Assembly (NCBI GenBank): GCA_036873135.1
Contig: JAPTYO010000008.1
Location: forward strand, 44,620,441-44,684,440
Source of the DNA: Clarkia xantiana subsp. parviflora
Taxonomy: Eukaryota > Streptophyta > Magnoliopsida > Myrtales > Onagraceae
DNA length: 64,000 nt
Direction of reading: 5' to 3'
Position numbers and translations under genes: made by a program. The notes below the pieces were generated by a model that was not told the origin of the DNA, did no database searches, and was given only the letters and a program-made list of their open reading frames with translations. Positions 23,366 to 33,895 of the stretch are shown here, piece after piece (within the stretch, counting starts at the first letter, position 1; each line of letters starts with the position of its first letter).

Positions 23366-23424
23366 AACCTCTTTATTCATTGATGGCTCACAACCTGTTT
23401 ACATCGAATCAAAATGATAAACAA

Positions 23425-23545
23425 CTTGCACCAGTGAAGGTGACTTCAATAACCAACTTGCACCACTGAAGGCGACTTCAATAAATAACTTGCACCACTG
23501 AAGGCGACTTCGATAAATAACTTGCACCACTAAAGGCGACTTAAT
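23425..23545. repeat. Gypsy-2 tandem array 2 (about 35-bp unit)
   Basis: Four copies of AACTTGCACCACTGAAGG followed by CGACTTCAATAA-like sequence. It shares the CACT-x-AAGGCGA core with array 1. Confidence 0.88.
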
Positions 23546-23546
23546 A

Positions 23547-26500
23547 TCAAGCATGCCATTTCTTCAAGTGTTCGCCACTGAAAGAATGCTTCAACACATT
23601 GCCATCGAGGTCTTCCAACTTATACGCATTTCGAGCTGGCATCCCCACGACCTTATAAGGCCCTTCCCATTTTAGTGACATCTTGTTGATCCGATCCAAA
23701 AGAGTAAATTCGTTCCGACGCCAGACCAGTTCCCCGACAAAGAACTTTCGAGACTTGACTCGTCGATTATAATATCGGGTCGTTGCCAAGCGCATTCGAG
23801 CCTGGGCCTCCTCGGCACTCCGCCTCTTCTCTTCGACCAAGTCCAAGTCTAGACGCCTCATTTCGTCATTCGACAGAGGTTCATAATACCTCGTCCGATG
23901 GGATGCCACAGCTATTTCGACGGGAGCAACTGCTTCCGTGCCATAAACAAGGCCAAACGGAGTCTCCCCAGTCGATCGTTTGGGTGTTGTTCTAACAGCC
24001 CAAAGCACAGCTCATCCAGCCATTTTCCCTTCAAGGCATGGACCCTCTTCTTCAGGCCATCCATCACGATCTTGTTGGCTGACTCCACCTGTCCATTGGT
24101 TTGAGCATGACGGATAGAGGCTGTCCGATTCTCAATTTTCAGTTCCTCCAGGTAATCCTTCCACTGGGCCCCGTTAAACGGGGGGCCGTTATCGCTGATC
24201 AATACCTTGGGGATCCCGTATCGGGATATGATATGGGTCTGGAGGAATTTGTGGATATGATTCCCCGTTGTCTTGGCCAACGACTAAATATCGGCACTGA
24301 CCTTTTGCAACTGGAAGGGGTCCCACCAAGTCGATTCCCCATTGCGCGAAGGGCCAAGCACTCTTGATGGACGTCACGTCGGCAGCTGGAGCCACGATAT
24401 TCGGGGCATACCTCTGGCAAGCGTCACAAGATCGGACTAGCATCATTGCCTCCTTGTTCATTGAGGGCCAGTAATAGCCCAGGTTCAGCACTTTCCTCAC
24501 GATGGATCGGGCACCTTCATGACAAGCCAAGTATCCTTCGTGCACCTCCCTAAGGATCCGATATGTATCGGGCTCAGCCACACATTTCAAGTAAGGAGTT
24601 AAATACCCCTTTTTGTACAGCTGATTGTCCACCATCACATAATTGGGCGCGATTCGACGTAATTTGCCAGCTGTTGATTCATCATCGGGGACTGCCCCCG
24701 TAGTCAGGTACGCGCCTATCGAGGTCATCCAAGTGGGCTCCTCCGATCCGGTCTCAATGGAACATACCTCCGATTGATCGGTGGTTGACAGGATCACCCT
24801 CTCCAAGAAGTGCACCTTCCGACTTTCATCGAGGGGTGCCCCCAAGGCGAACTTGCTCAGGGCATCTGCTTCCACGTTATCCTCCCTCGGGATCGCTTCA
24901 ATATCGAAGCTCTTGAAACTCTCCTTCAAGGTTTGCACCTCCCGAAGGTATTTTTTCATCATCGGGCTCTTTGCTTCGTATCGCCCCTGAACTTGGTTCA
25001 CAATCAGGCTAGCATCGCACTTCACCTTTAAGTGACCAACTCCCGTGCCTTTGGAAATCTTGAGGCCGGTGATGAGAGCCTCATATTCAGCTTCATTGTT
25101 GGTGGCATTAATGTCAGGGCCAAGGCATATCGAAGGGGCTTGCTTCTGCCTGGCGGTATCAGTACAAACCCTGCTCCCGATCCTTCTGAGTTTGAGGAGC
25201 CATCGGTGTACATATCCCAAGTGTTTTCGTTATCGGGCTGTTCTGACTGCTCTGCCATCGGGACTTCCATGGTTGCCCCCTCTACAGGACCCGCTTCTTC
25301 TAGATCGGGGGTTGTAGACTCCGCTATGAAATCCGCCAACGCCTGGCCCTTGATAGCCGTTCTCGGAGCAAAGTGAATGCGGAACTCACTAAGCTCGACT
25401 GCCCATTTCACTAATCTCCCCGACGCATCAGGTCGGTCCAAAAAATGTTTCAAGGGTTGATTCGTCAAAACGGTAATCTCATGCGCATGGAAGTAAGGTC
25501 TCAGCTTCCGAGTAGTAACAATCAACGCATAAAGATACTTCTCAACGGCGGGATAATTTATTTCCGACTTGGAGAGTGCCTTGCTTACATAATAGACGGG
25601 GACTTGGTTACCCTCTACGACTTTCACTAAGACAGAGCTAACAGCAAATTCAGAAACAACCAAAATACAGATAGAGTGGCTCGCCTGGGATGGGCTTCGC
25701 CAACGGCGAGAGGGTGCGGAGGTGTTGCTTGAGTGCCTGGAACGCCTCTTCGCACTTGGCAGTCCACTCAAACTTCTTGTTGACCCTCAGCACTTCAAAG
25801 AATGGCATGGATCGATAACTTTCCTTGGACAGGAAACGATTCATCGCGGCCAATCGGCCATTCAACACCTGCACCTCCCGTTGGTTCATCGGGGACTTCA
25901 TCTCCTCGATCGCCTTCAGCTTTTCAGGGTTCACCTCGATTCCTCTCTGGCTCACCATGAAGCCTAGAAACTTCCCTGAGTGCACCCCGAAGGCACACTT
26001 GGTCGGGTTCAAGCGAACTTGATGAAGCCTCATCCGCTCAAACGCTGTGGCTAAGTTGTGAACATGATCCTCGGCCTGTCGGGACTTCACCAGCATGTCG
26101 TCCACATAGGCCTCCATCGTTTTTCCCAGCATATCCCCGAACAGCTTGTTCACCATCCTCTGATAAGTTGCACCTGCATTGATCAGTCCAAAAGGCATGA
26201 CATCATAGTGATAGATGTCACTATCAGCATAAAAAGCGGTGTGAGGGGCATCCTCCTTGGACATCTTGATCTGATTGTAGCCGGAGTAGGCATCCATAAA
26301 GCTCAGAAACTCATGTCCCGATGTGGCATTCACCAGCTGGTCGATCCTCGGGAGCGGATAGCAATCTTTCGGGCATGCTTTGTTCAGGTCGCGGAAATCA
26401 ACACACATCCGCCACTTGCCATTTCTCTTCTTCACCAGGACTGGGTTTGCGACCCAGGTCTGGAATCGGGGCTCCTTAATAAATCCAGCATCGAGCAACC

Positions 26501-26825
26501 TGCCCACCTCCTGCTGGATCGCGATCTTCTTGTCGGCACCCATCGGGCGCCTTCTCTGTGTAACCGGCTTGATCGCGGGGTCAATCTTCAGCTCATGAGT
26601 AATCATATCGGGGCTGATTCCTGGCATGTCGCTCGGGGACCAGGCAAACAGCTCCTTGAACTCCTTCAACAGATCAATCAATTCTCGGGCCGTCTCTTCA
26701 GTTAGAGGGGATCCGATTTTCACCTTCCTTTGAGGTCCATCAATCTCGACCTCCTTCAAATCCTTCATCGGGGCGGGACGCCCAAACTCCTCTCGGGGAT
26801 CCGCATCAGTCTGGAAAAAAGTCAT
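23547..26825 (-). pseudogene. Gypsy-2 pol: RT, RNase H, integrase
   Basis: Enzyme part of the element. RT (26825-25650) has WVANPVLVKKRNGKWRMCVD, DLNKACPKD, FMDAYSGYNQIKM, PFGLINAGATYQRM and the active site YVDDMLVKS. The first RNase H-like segment and the Tat-type second RNase H (TDGSSNSEGSGAGFVL, then YEALITG) follow at 25771-24700. Integrase has the HHCC finger (HEGARSIVRK...CDACQRY), WGIDLVGPLP, DNGPPFNGAQW and QTNGQVESANKIV, then a C-terminal part ending FSGEHLKKWHA at 23547. Frames shift near 25650-25770, 25030-25220, 24190-24300 and 23912-24010, and a TAG at 26880-26882 precedes RT in frame. It is not functional as it stands. Confidence 0.92.
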
Positions 26826-27038
26826 AGCCTCCCGGTTCCTCCTTCGAGTGGCATTGACGTAGCACTTCCTGGAGGCTATCTAATCGCCCTTGACTTCCCC
26901 GACTCCGTGGTCGGTCGGAAACTTCATCTTCTGATGGACAGTTGAGGCGATTGCCCCCAGCGGGTTGATGGTGGTCCTCCCGATAATTGAATTATAAGTC
27001 CCCGCGGACTCGAACACCACGAACTCCACGTTCCTCTT

Positions 27039-29065
27039 CTACGACTTCCAGCCACTACCGAATTCAACCGAGAAAGTAATCACCCCCACCGGGTAAAAGG
27101 TAGAGCCAGAAGATCCGACCATCGGGAAGTCCGCAGGCTTCAAGTCCTTCTTGGTTTTCCCCATGGCCTGCAGTGCATCCATGAACAAAATGTCGGAGGA
27201 GCTCCCTCCGTCTATCAGGATTCGCTTTATCTCGTACCCATCCACGTTCAGGGTCACGACCAAAGCATCATCGTGCGGGGTCTCCACACCTATCAGGTCC
27301 TCCGCTGAGAAGGGAATCACCATTTCTTCTTTCGGAGTCCAATTTCGGGCCCTCTTGCCCAGCACCACAGCAATGGGAATTCGAGAAGCATAGACCTCCC
27401 GAGATGCCGTGGAATCTCCTCCCGCAGCAAGTCCCCCATGAATTACGTTAATGGTCCCCCGCTTCTCCTTGCGGGCATTGGAGGACTCAGGTTTGTCCTT
27501 CTTCGGGGATTGAACGCGGGATCGGGAACGGGACTGCGATCGGGACTGGGAACGGGATCGGCTCCGTCGCCCGGCCACAAATTCCTTGAGCTTTCCCTTC
27601 TGGATCAGCTTCTCAATCTCCTTCTTCAACTCTCGACAATGGTTGGTGTCGTGACCGCTGGCACAATGAAAGCGACAATAACGATCGGTGCGGGCTCCCA
27701 TGAACTCTCCATCCTTCTTCGGGGGGTACTTAGTGATACCCTGTCGGTCCATCACCGCCAACACAGCACCCATGGAACAAATGAGAGGACTGTAACGTTC
27801 CTCCCGTTTGTCCGACTTCGAGGGACGCCTGTCCTCCCTCCGATCGGGACGACCTCGACCCCGACTGTTCTCGGGTTTATCCTTCCTCCTGCGATCGTCC
27901 GAGGGTTTGAACGAATGCTTCCCCTTATTTAATTTCGGAGGGTCAAGATCTCCGGCAGCTAACTTCGATTCCTGTACGTCGATTTGTTGCTTTACCCTTT
28001 TCTGCAACGCCTCCATATTCCACACAGCCTTCTTAGCCACGCTGTGCATTAGGTCGGAACCATATCGTGCTGTCAGGTTCCGAATGAAGGTGCGGATGGT
28101 CTCTCCCTCCGACATTTCCTCATCAATCTCGGCCACGCTGGCAGTGTACCTCTGGTAGTAATGCGCCAGAGACTCATCGGGCCTCTTTACCATCTCAGCC
28201 AGGGACCTCGCGCTTTTCAGGAGACGCCGGCGGCCCTGGTATTGCTGGATGAACCAATCATGCATCTAGGTCCAGGTAGAGATACACCCTGGAGGAAGGC
28301 TAAAGAATCACGTTAGGGCTCTTTCACCAAGTGTGCCCGGGAACAGAACGCACACTATATCGTCATTCGGGGCTCTGCCTAGACAAGCCATGACATGCTT
28401 CTGGACATGGCGAACTGGATCTCCTTCGCCATCATACTCCTTGATTGTCGGGATACCAAGTCCTGGCGGGGCAGTGGTGTTCACCAATCGGGGGACAAAA
28501 GGATGAGTGGATCGATCCCTCAGCTCCGACATCATCTTCTTCTAGTCTCCCATACAGATGTTCACAATCTTCACCACCTGGTCGGGGGTGATAGGACCAC
28601 TAAGAGGGATGGTCCTATGTTGCACCGGTCCAGGCCCATCAATCACGAAATGCTCCGACTGAGCGGGCTCCTAGCCCTTGTCCTGCTGCTCGGGTTGGGC
28701 CTCCTGCCCGTCCCGATTCTCCCTCGGCGGAGGCGGAGGAAACTCCTCCTCCTTCTTCTTGGCAGCCTCCCTTCGGTCCAGGAGAGCCTCTATAGCTTCC
28801 AGGAATATTGGCATGGCATCCATCGCAGCCTTTGCCAAGTCCGGCTTTGTAGGGGCATCCTGGTCCTTCCTCGGGATCTCTTCCTGGCTCTCCGACGAGT
28901 TTCGAATGGAATCCTCGCGATCATCATGATGCCCCCTGTTTGGGAAACAGCAGGGGGAGGATCATTCCGATCAACAGTGCACTCCGGCGGCCCTGAATTC
29001 AGAGTTCCAGCAGGATGGCGGGAACCGCCGGATTGTCCTTGCTTCTTCTTCTGCTTGCCGGCCAT
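27039..29065 (-). pseudogene. Gypsy-2 gag and protease
   Basis: Gag starts at the ATG at 29065, about 40 bases after the PBS. The N-terminal part (29065-28790) shifts frame. A middle part (28535-28308) has the EYDGEGDPVRHVQKHV block. From 28265 a long frame runs through capsid (MHDWFIQQYQGRRRLLKSA, DESLAHYYQRY), a basic linker, one zinc knuckle (CRFHCASGHDTNHC), an Arg-Ser repeat tract (RSRSQSRSQSRSRSR) and protease with ILIDGGSSSDILF. It ends at a stop at 27039 in the protease C-terminal part. Several stops between 28308 and 28790 and at about 28266 break translation. The RS tract is an unusual addition after the knuckle. Confidence 0.88.
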
Positions 29066-29106
29066 CGATTGGGTGGAAGCTATCTTTGCTTTTTGTTACG
29101 TTTCTC

Positions 29107-29120
29107 ACAGACGGCGCCAA
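29107..29120 (-). other. Gypsy-2 primer binding site
   Basis: Plus-strand ACAGACGGCGCCAA, read on the element strand as TTGGCGCCGTCTGT, directly after the 5' LTR. Confidence 0.88.
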
Positions 29121-29799
29121 TGTTGGATCACGGTTGGAACTCCGGTACGTTCTTGACAGAAGTCCGAACTCCTTTGCTCCAAGTAATCCTGCAAGAAGGT
29201 GATAGACCGGGCGGTGACCCAGAATCCCTCTCCGATGCTTAAATGAGTATCTCGATGTAGGCAAGCAAGTATGAGTATGTGAATGTTCAACGTATCAATC
29301 CTGAGGTAACTCCTTCCTTTTTATAGGGGAGGAGTTACCCTAGTTACCTGCTGCGATAACTGCTGGGGCAGTTAGCCCACGTTCCGCTTATCTCGACCAC
29401 TTGCCCACGTTCCGTCTTTTCAGGCCACTTCCCCAATATGTTGATAGTGGGCGTGTTTCTCGGCTTCATTCTCTGGTGGCAAGTCCCGACGGATGTCGGG
29501 GACTCTAGAGTTATCTCATTTGGTCACCGCTCGGGGCCCCTCGTCATCGGGACAAGGCCAGTATTCTCAGGGATTCAATATCGGGGCCTACTCAAAGGCA
29601 TATCGTCGGGGCCTACTCAAAGGCATATCATCAGGGCCTACTCAAAGGCATATCATCGGGAGCGTTCAACTCATACGTGGGGACCGACCTTGTCGGGTCC
29701 CCTCGTATTGGTCTTCTAAGCCTCTTTTTGGGCCTAGTGGGCCTACTTCGCCGTTTTAGTCGTCGTTAATGGGCCTAACGACTATATCGAAACCCATCA
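29121..29799 (-). repeat. Gypsy-2 5' LTR
   Basis: 679 bp. It is 50 bp longer than its partner because the GGGGCCTACTCAAAGGCATA 25-bp unit is present three times (about 29583-29660). Minus-strand TATA box at 29318-29326. Confidence 0.94.
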
Positions 29800-30223
29800 A
29801 ATATCATCACTAAATTTCAAAATGCGAATCAAGTCGGACCTGATAATCATGATAATGAACTATTTCAACTACCCATTTTTCCTAGTGGGAGTGGAACAAC
29901 CAACTTGGTTCCAGATCCTAGTGATCGAGGAATATATCTCGGAGGTAAAAACCCAAGACCAAGAAGATATTCCAAGTAAGCTCAACCACCATTGTTTCCA
30001 GTGGGAGTAATGCCCCGATAAGAAGCATTATTCCGAGTGGGAGTAACAATCAGACTAAAACATGAGATTAACGTGCCTAGACATAATCAAAGGCAACGAA
30101 CTTCTTACGAGAAGTATCTCATCAAACGAGATGTGTTAAACATCTTGATGTTCATACATGAACCAGTGACGGTTCAGCAAGCAAAGGAAGGACCTCAAAA
30201 CTTGGGAATGGAGGAAAACAATG
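29800..30223 (+). pseudogene. Copia-A INT-RT hinge, right piece
   Basis: Continues the hinge after Gypsy-2. It begins with the second copy of the 69-bp segment, then carries sequence matching the Copia-B hinge (LPIVPSGS region, SGS repeats, and EPVTVQQAKEGP matching EPVTVQQALKGP). Frames are broken. The last five bases (caatg, 30219-30223) are the left target copy of Gypsy-3. Confidence 0.7.
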
Positions 30224-31508
30224 TGTAAACACCTAATTTTGGTACGCGCGACACGTACGTAACATGTTAAAAATGTTACGTGTAACGCGTTTAAAAAAAG
30301 GAAATATTTCAATATGGAAGGTCACGGGGTTGCCAAAAATAGGCTTAGTTTAAATTAGGATAGCATATATGCATTAAATATGGTGTAATAATCAGAAAAT
30401 TTATAGTATATATATTTATATATATATATATTTTCGGATTTATTAAAGTGTATATTGAGCAAATATTGCTTTCCTAATATTAGGGGGTAGGGTGGCTATA
30501 AATAGGTCTCTTGACAATGTAAAAAAACACAAAAAAATAAAGTTTTTTCTCAATTTCTGTGCACAGTACCCATCTCTCTCTTCAGCCCTGCCATTACCGT
30601 CGGTCCCCGGAGCTCCGACCACCTTCGCCGGTCACTGCCTAGACTCGCCGAACCGCACCGCTCAGCTCATTGCCGTCCCAGTCCGGCCAAGGCGTCACCC
30701 GCTACTGTCCTATGTCGCACGCCCAGCGCCACCAGCACCTGCTGCCGCTGTCAATTCCGGCCCGACCCGCCACTGCGTTCCATTCGCCCGCCGGTCGCCG
30801 TAGTCTTCCCCCTTCCGGTGCCGCCTGTCTTCGCCGCCATCCTCCCTGTTGTCGACCTTCCCGTCCGCCGGAGCTGCCAGCTGACCCGTCGTCTTCTAAG
30901 GGAGGGCGAAGGTAAGCCCCGTTTTTTTTTATATATATTTAATTATTTACTGATATTATTATTATATATTGTTATTATTATTATGGATATTATTGTACCA
31001 TGTTAATTGGATAGTTAGATGTAAATTAATTAGATAGCATCTGCTATTGTACATATGTATGTGACATGTAACTGTTTGTTATAATTTTGAGCATGTTTAA
31101 TTTCGTTTAGACTTTAACATAATTAGGAGTTTTAGGTGCTTAATAATATTTTAATGCTCAGTTTTATCGTTAATAATTGTGTCGCATAAATATTAGTTTA
31201 GTTTTTTAGTTTTTTTTTCGATAGAATAATTCGTCGTAAAAGCAAGCTTCAATTTTTAAATTGGCAAACATGTTAATTAAGTACCGAAAGGGCGGGATTA
31301 GAATTTTTTTTTTTTTTTTTTAAATCCGTAACAGAACCCCTGAACTCGAATCTTTTAGCGCAGGCCAATTAATTTACTTAGGTGCTAATTCGTTTTATAC
31401 CTAAGTAATTTAGGTTTCTAGTTAGCCGTAATTAGCTAGTGGCGACTCTGTCAAAAGTTCCATGCTTTCAAAACGTAATTCGCCTTAGGTCAAATTTTAG
31501 GTCCGACA
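30224..31508 (+). repeat. Gypsy-3 5' LTR
   Basis: TGTAAACACC...GGTCCGACA, 1285 bp. TATA box TATAAATAG at 30497-30505. Downstream is a GC-rich island (about 30580-30910) ending in a perfect donor GAAG|GTAAG (GT at 30912), then a long T/A-rich stretch and a candidate acceptor TTTTAGCGCAG at about 31360. The same layout is in the 3' LTR (GT at 42690). This looks like a leader exon plus intron inside the LTR. Confidence 0.93.
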
Positions 31509-31509
31509 A

Positions 31510-31529
31510 TTTGGCGACACTGCTGGGGA
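31510..31529 (+). other. Gypsy-3 primer binding site
   Basis: TTTGGCGACACTGCTGGGGA starts one base after the LTR end. The TGGCGAC-CTGCTGGGGA form is characteristic of Ogre-like elements. Confidence 0.88.
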
Positions 31530-32143
31530 TGCATTTAGAGGGTTCGGGCTTGTTAAAATTGCATGTTTCCCATGTTTTAGTTTTGTATAAATGTTACTCA
31601 AATTTTCTGTTTTTTGGAAGGTACAAATTTTTTTACTAACGTTTATTTTTCTTGATTAAAACCTGCACACACCACTCTAGAATAAGAACCAAACGCCTAA
31701 AACCCAGGGCGACTAGGAACCCCGGAGGTTTAGTACGGTACGACCGGAGCGGCTGGGCCGCCGGTACGGCTCGGAAAAACTCTACTCGCTTGTGAAGGTC
31801 CTATGATCCCTGAGATGGGGTGAGGAAACCACCTTGTCGGGAACCTGTCAGAAGAACCGACCATAGAGGAAAGCAAAAAACACACTACCCGAAGCTTCAA
31901 TCCGGCCGATATGCGTACATTCGTGGTTTTCGTTTTTCGCTTTGTATTTCTCGACCCTTAGGTTTTTACGGTGTATAGGATATGGGTCCATGTGTAATCT
32001 TACTCTTATAATGTTGTAATTGTAATTGTGGCATGGATATTAGTGGAAATTTTACTTTTAAAGCATGCATCATCATTTTTCAAAAATTTAGTGCCATTCG
32101 TTTCACCAACTTTAAAACGCTTTATACTCCATTTTTGGTAAGG
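31530..32143 (+). other. Gypsy-3 leader
   Basis: No supported coding frame before the ORF1 ATG at 32144. It contains a GC-rich segment around 31700-31870. Confidence 0.6.
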
Positions 32144-33710
32144 ATGGAAGCACTGCGAAAATGCTCGCACATCACAGCTTTGCCGGCCCCCAAGGAGGAT
32201 ATCAATCGCATCTGGAATGCCATGCTAAGCACAGAACGAGAGTACGTCACCAAGATCATTGGCAGAATTCAACGTCTCCCCGACTATCCGATAGAGTGGC
32301 ACATGCTTGATGCCTTAACCAACTTTTGGGACCCGGAAAAGGCGGTGTTCGTCATCAATGGCATAGAGCTAACCCCCACGCTAGAGGAATACGGACAACT
32401 AGTCCAAGGCGTCAAGTGGAATAGGAAGATTATACTGCCACAGTTTGGAGCCCCGGAGAGATGTATCATGTCTGCCCTTCTACGAGCTAAAAAATTGAGG
32501 GTAGCTGACAAGCTTATGATGAATGTAGAGCATGGCATATCTATCAATCGTTTAATAAAATGAATTGAATTTAGAATGAAAGATGATCGAGCGATCCGAG
32601 GAGCAACTCACGCCTATCTCTTACTATTCTTTGGGACTTGTCTTATTCCCCCGCTCCAAAAGCCATATAGACGTGGCCCTGGCACACGTCGTCCTTCAGG
32701 TGGTCGAAGGCAGAGGTTACACAGTGGCGTTGCTTGCCGAAACAATCACGTCACTAAACCTCGTAAAGGCTAAAGGAAAAGGGGTAATTAGGGCAAGTCC
32801 AGCTTTACTACAAATATGGTTTTTAAGTCACTTAGTTGAGATTGGCGCGGGTTTCCCCAAATTTCGTTTCCTCATTGACCAACAAATTATATCAAAGATG
32901 ACAGATTATTCTCTCCATGTAAATACAGGATGGAGTTCCCTTGAGTGGAAGAAGCATTTTTCGAAACTTTTACCTAAAGATATTTTGTGGGTAGCTCGTT
33001 GGTTTTCACCAAAACCCGTATTTTTAAAATGCAAAGATTTCAAAGGTATTCCTCTTATTAGTCACCTAGGCTCAGTGGTCACCTACCCGGCTCGAGTCAC
33101 ACGACAGCTTGGGGGCCTCCAAGGTATACCAACGAGCGCAACGGGATAATCTCTGGTTTTCAACTGGCACCACGACAAAATCACTCAAAGCGCACTCAAA
33201 AAAGGTGCCGAGCAGATTCAAAAGATTTGGGAGAACCGAGACGAGGAGAAAGTCCAAATGCCAAATGATCTAGGAGAGGAGGAGAGGATGTATTGCGCCA
33301 CCAAAGAATACATTTACCGGTTTCATACTTCCCCAAGGGAGTCCCTCATTGACCCTACAGAGATCCTCGGACCAAAGCCGCAAGCTCAAAACCCCTCTAA
33401 TGATGATGTGTACGATACACTGGCGGCCCGGGTAGAAATGCAGTGCGCAACATGGGTCCAAGATTGTACAAGAGCCAAAGAGGAGGTCATGAAGTTACGG
33501 GAAGACCTAGACAAAGCAAATGCCACCGTTATGCACCTGCAGTGGGCTATTAAGGTGAAAGAGAGACAGAAGACGCGGTTAAGTGTTGATCTTGAAAAGT
33601 TCAAACGAAGAGAAAGAAGACTGAAACTTTTTTCAAAAATTTGTCTGTCGCATTTGTTAGGACTAAAGAACAAGCACTCGACGCACTCGGCGAGATGCGC
33701 AGTCCTGTAA
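32144..33710 (+). pseudogene. Gypsy-3 ORF1 (Ogre-type extra protein upstream of gag)
   Basis: The frame from the ATG at 32144 has DALTNFWDPEKAVFVINGIE then LTPTLEEYGQLVQ, the opening block of the plant Ogre ORF1 family (the domain often listed as DUF7745). The second part (32583-33149, other frame) has SYYSLGLVLFPRSKSHIDVA, SPALLQIWFLSHL and GGLQGIP, further blocks of the same family. The tail (33150-33710) reads through to a charged coiled coil (EEVMKLREDLDKANATVMHL). One frameshift near 32560-32583 and a TAA at 33147-33149 break it. The role of ORF1 in Ogre elements is unknown. Confidence 0.8.
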
Positions 33711-33895
33711 AGCGTTTTAGAGTTTAAATATTATTTGTAAAACTATTTCCTTCATGAATAAAACGCTGAGATGAATGGCACATTTTAAAAAAACCAATCA
33801 TGCATGGTATTCGTTGTCCACATTTTGAATCGTCGATTTTTTCCAACGGAGGAAATATTTAGCTAATACTGGCACGAACGCGACTAACGACTAAA

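Larger units (their letters stand above)
18937..29799 (-). mobile_element. Gypsy-2: minus-strand Tat-type Ty3/gypsy element
   Basis: LTRs 18937-19565 (3') and 29121-29799 (5') flank, in minus-strand order, PBS, gag-protease, RT, RNase H, integrase, two tandem arrays, an antisense gene on the plus strand and a purine tract. The protein order and TGGCGCCGTCTG PBS place it in the Tat lineage. No 5-bp target duplication is visible; instead a 69-bp segment of Copia-A is repeated at both borders. Confidence 0.94.

Noticed and set aside
30492..30915. Pro/Ala-rich frame inside the Gypsy-3 LTR
   Set aside because: It overlaps the GC-rich leader island with no conserved start or family; better explained as untranslated leader.
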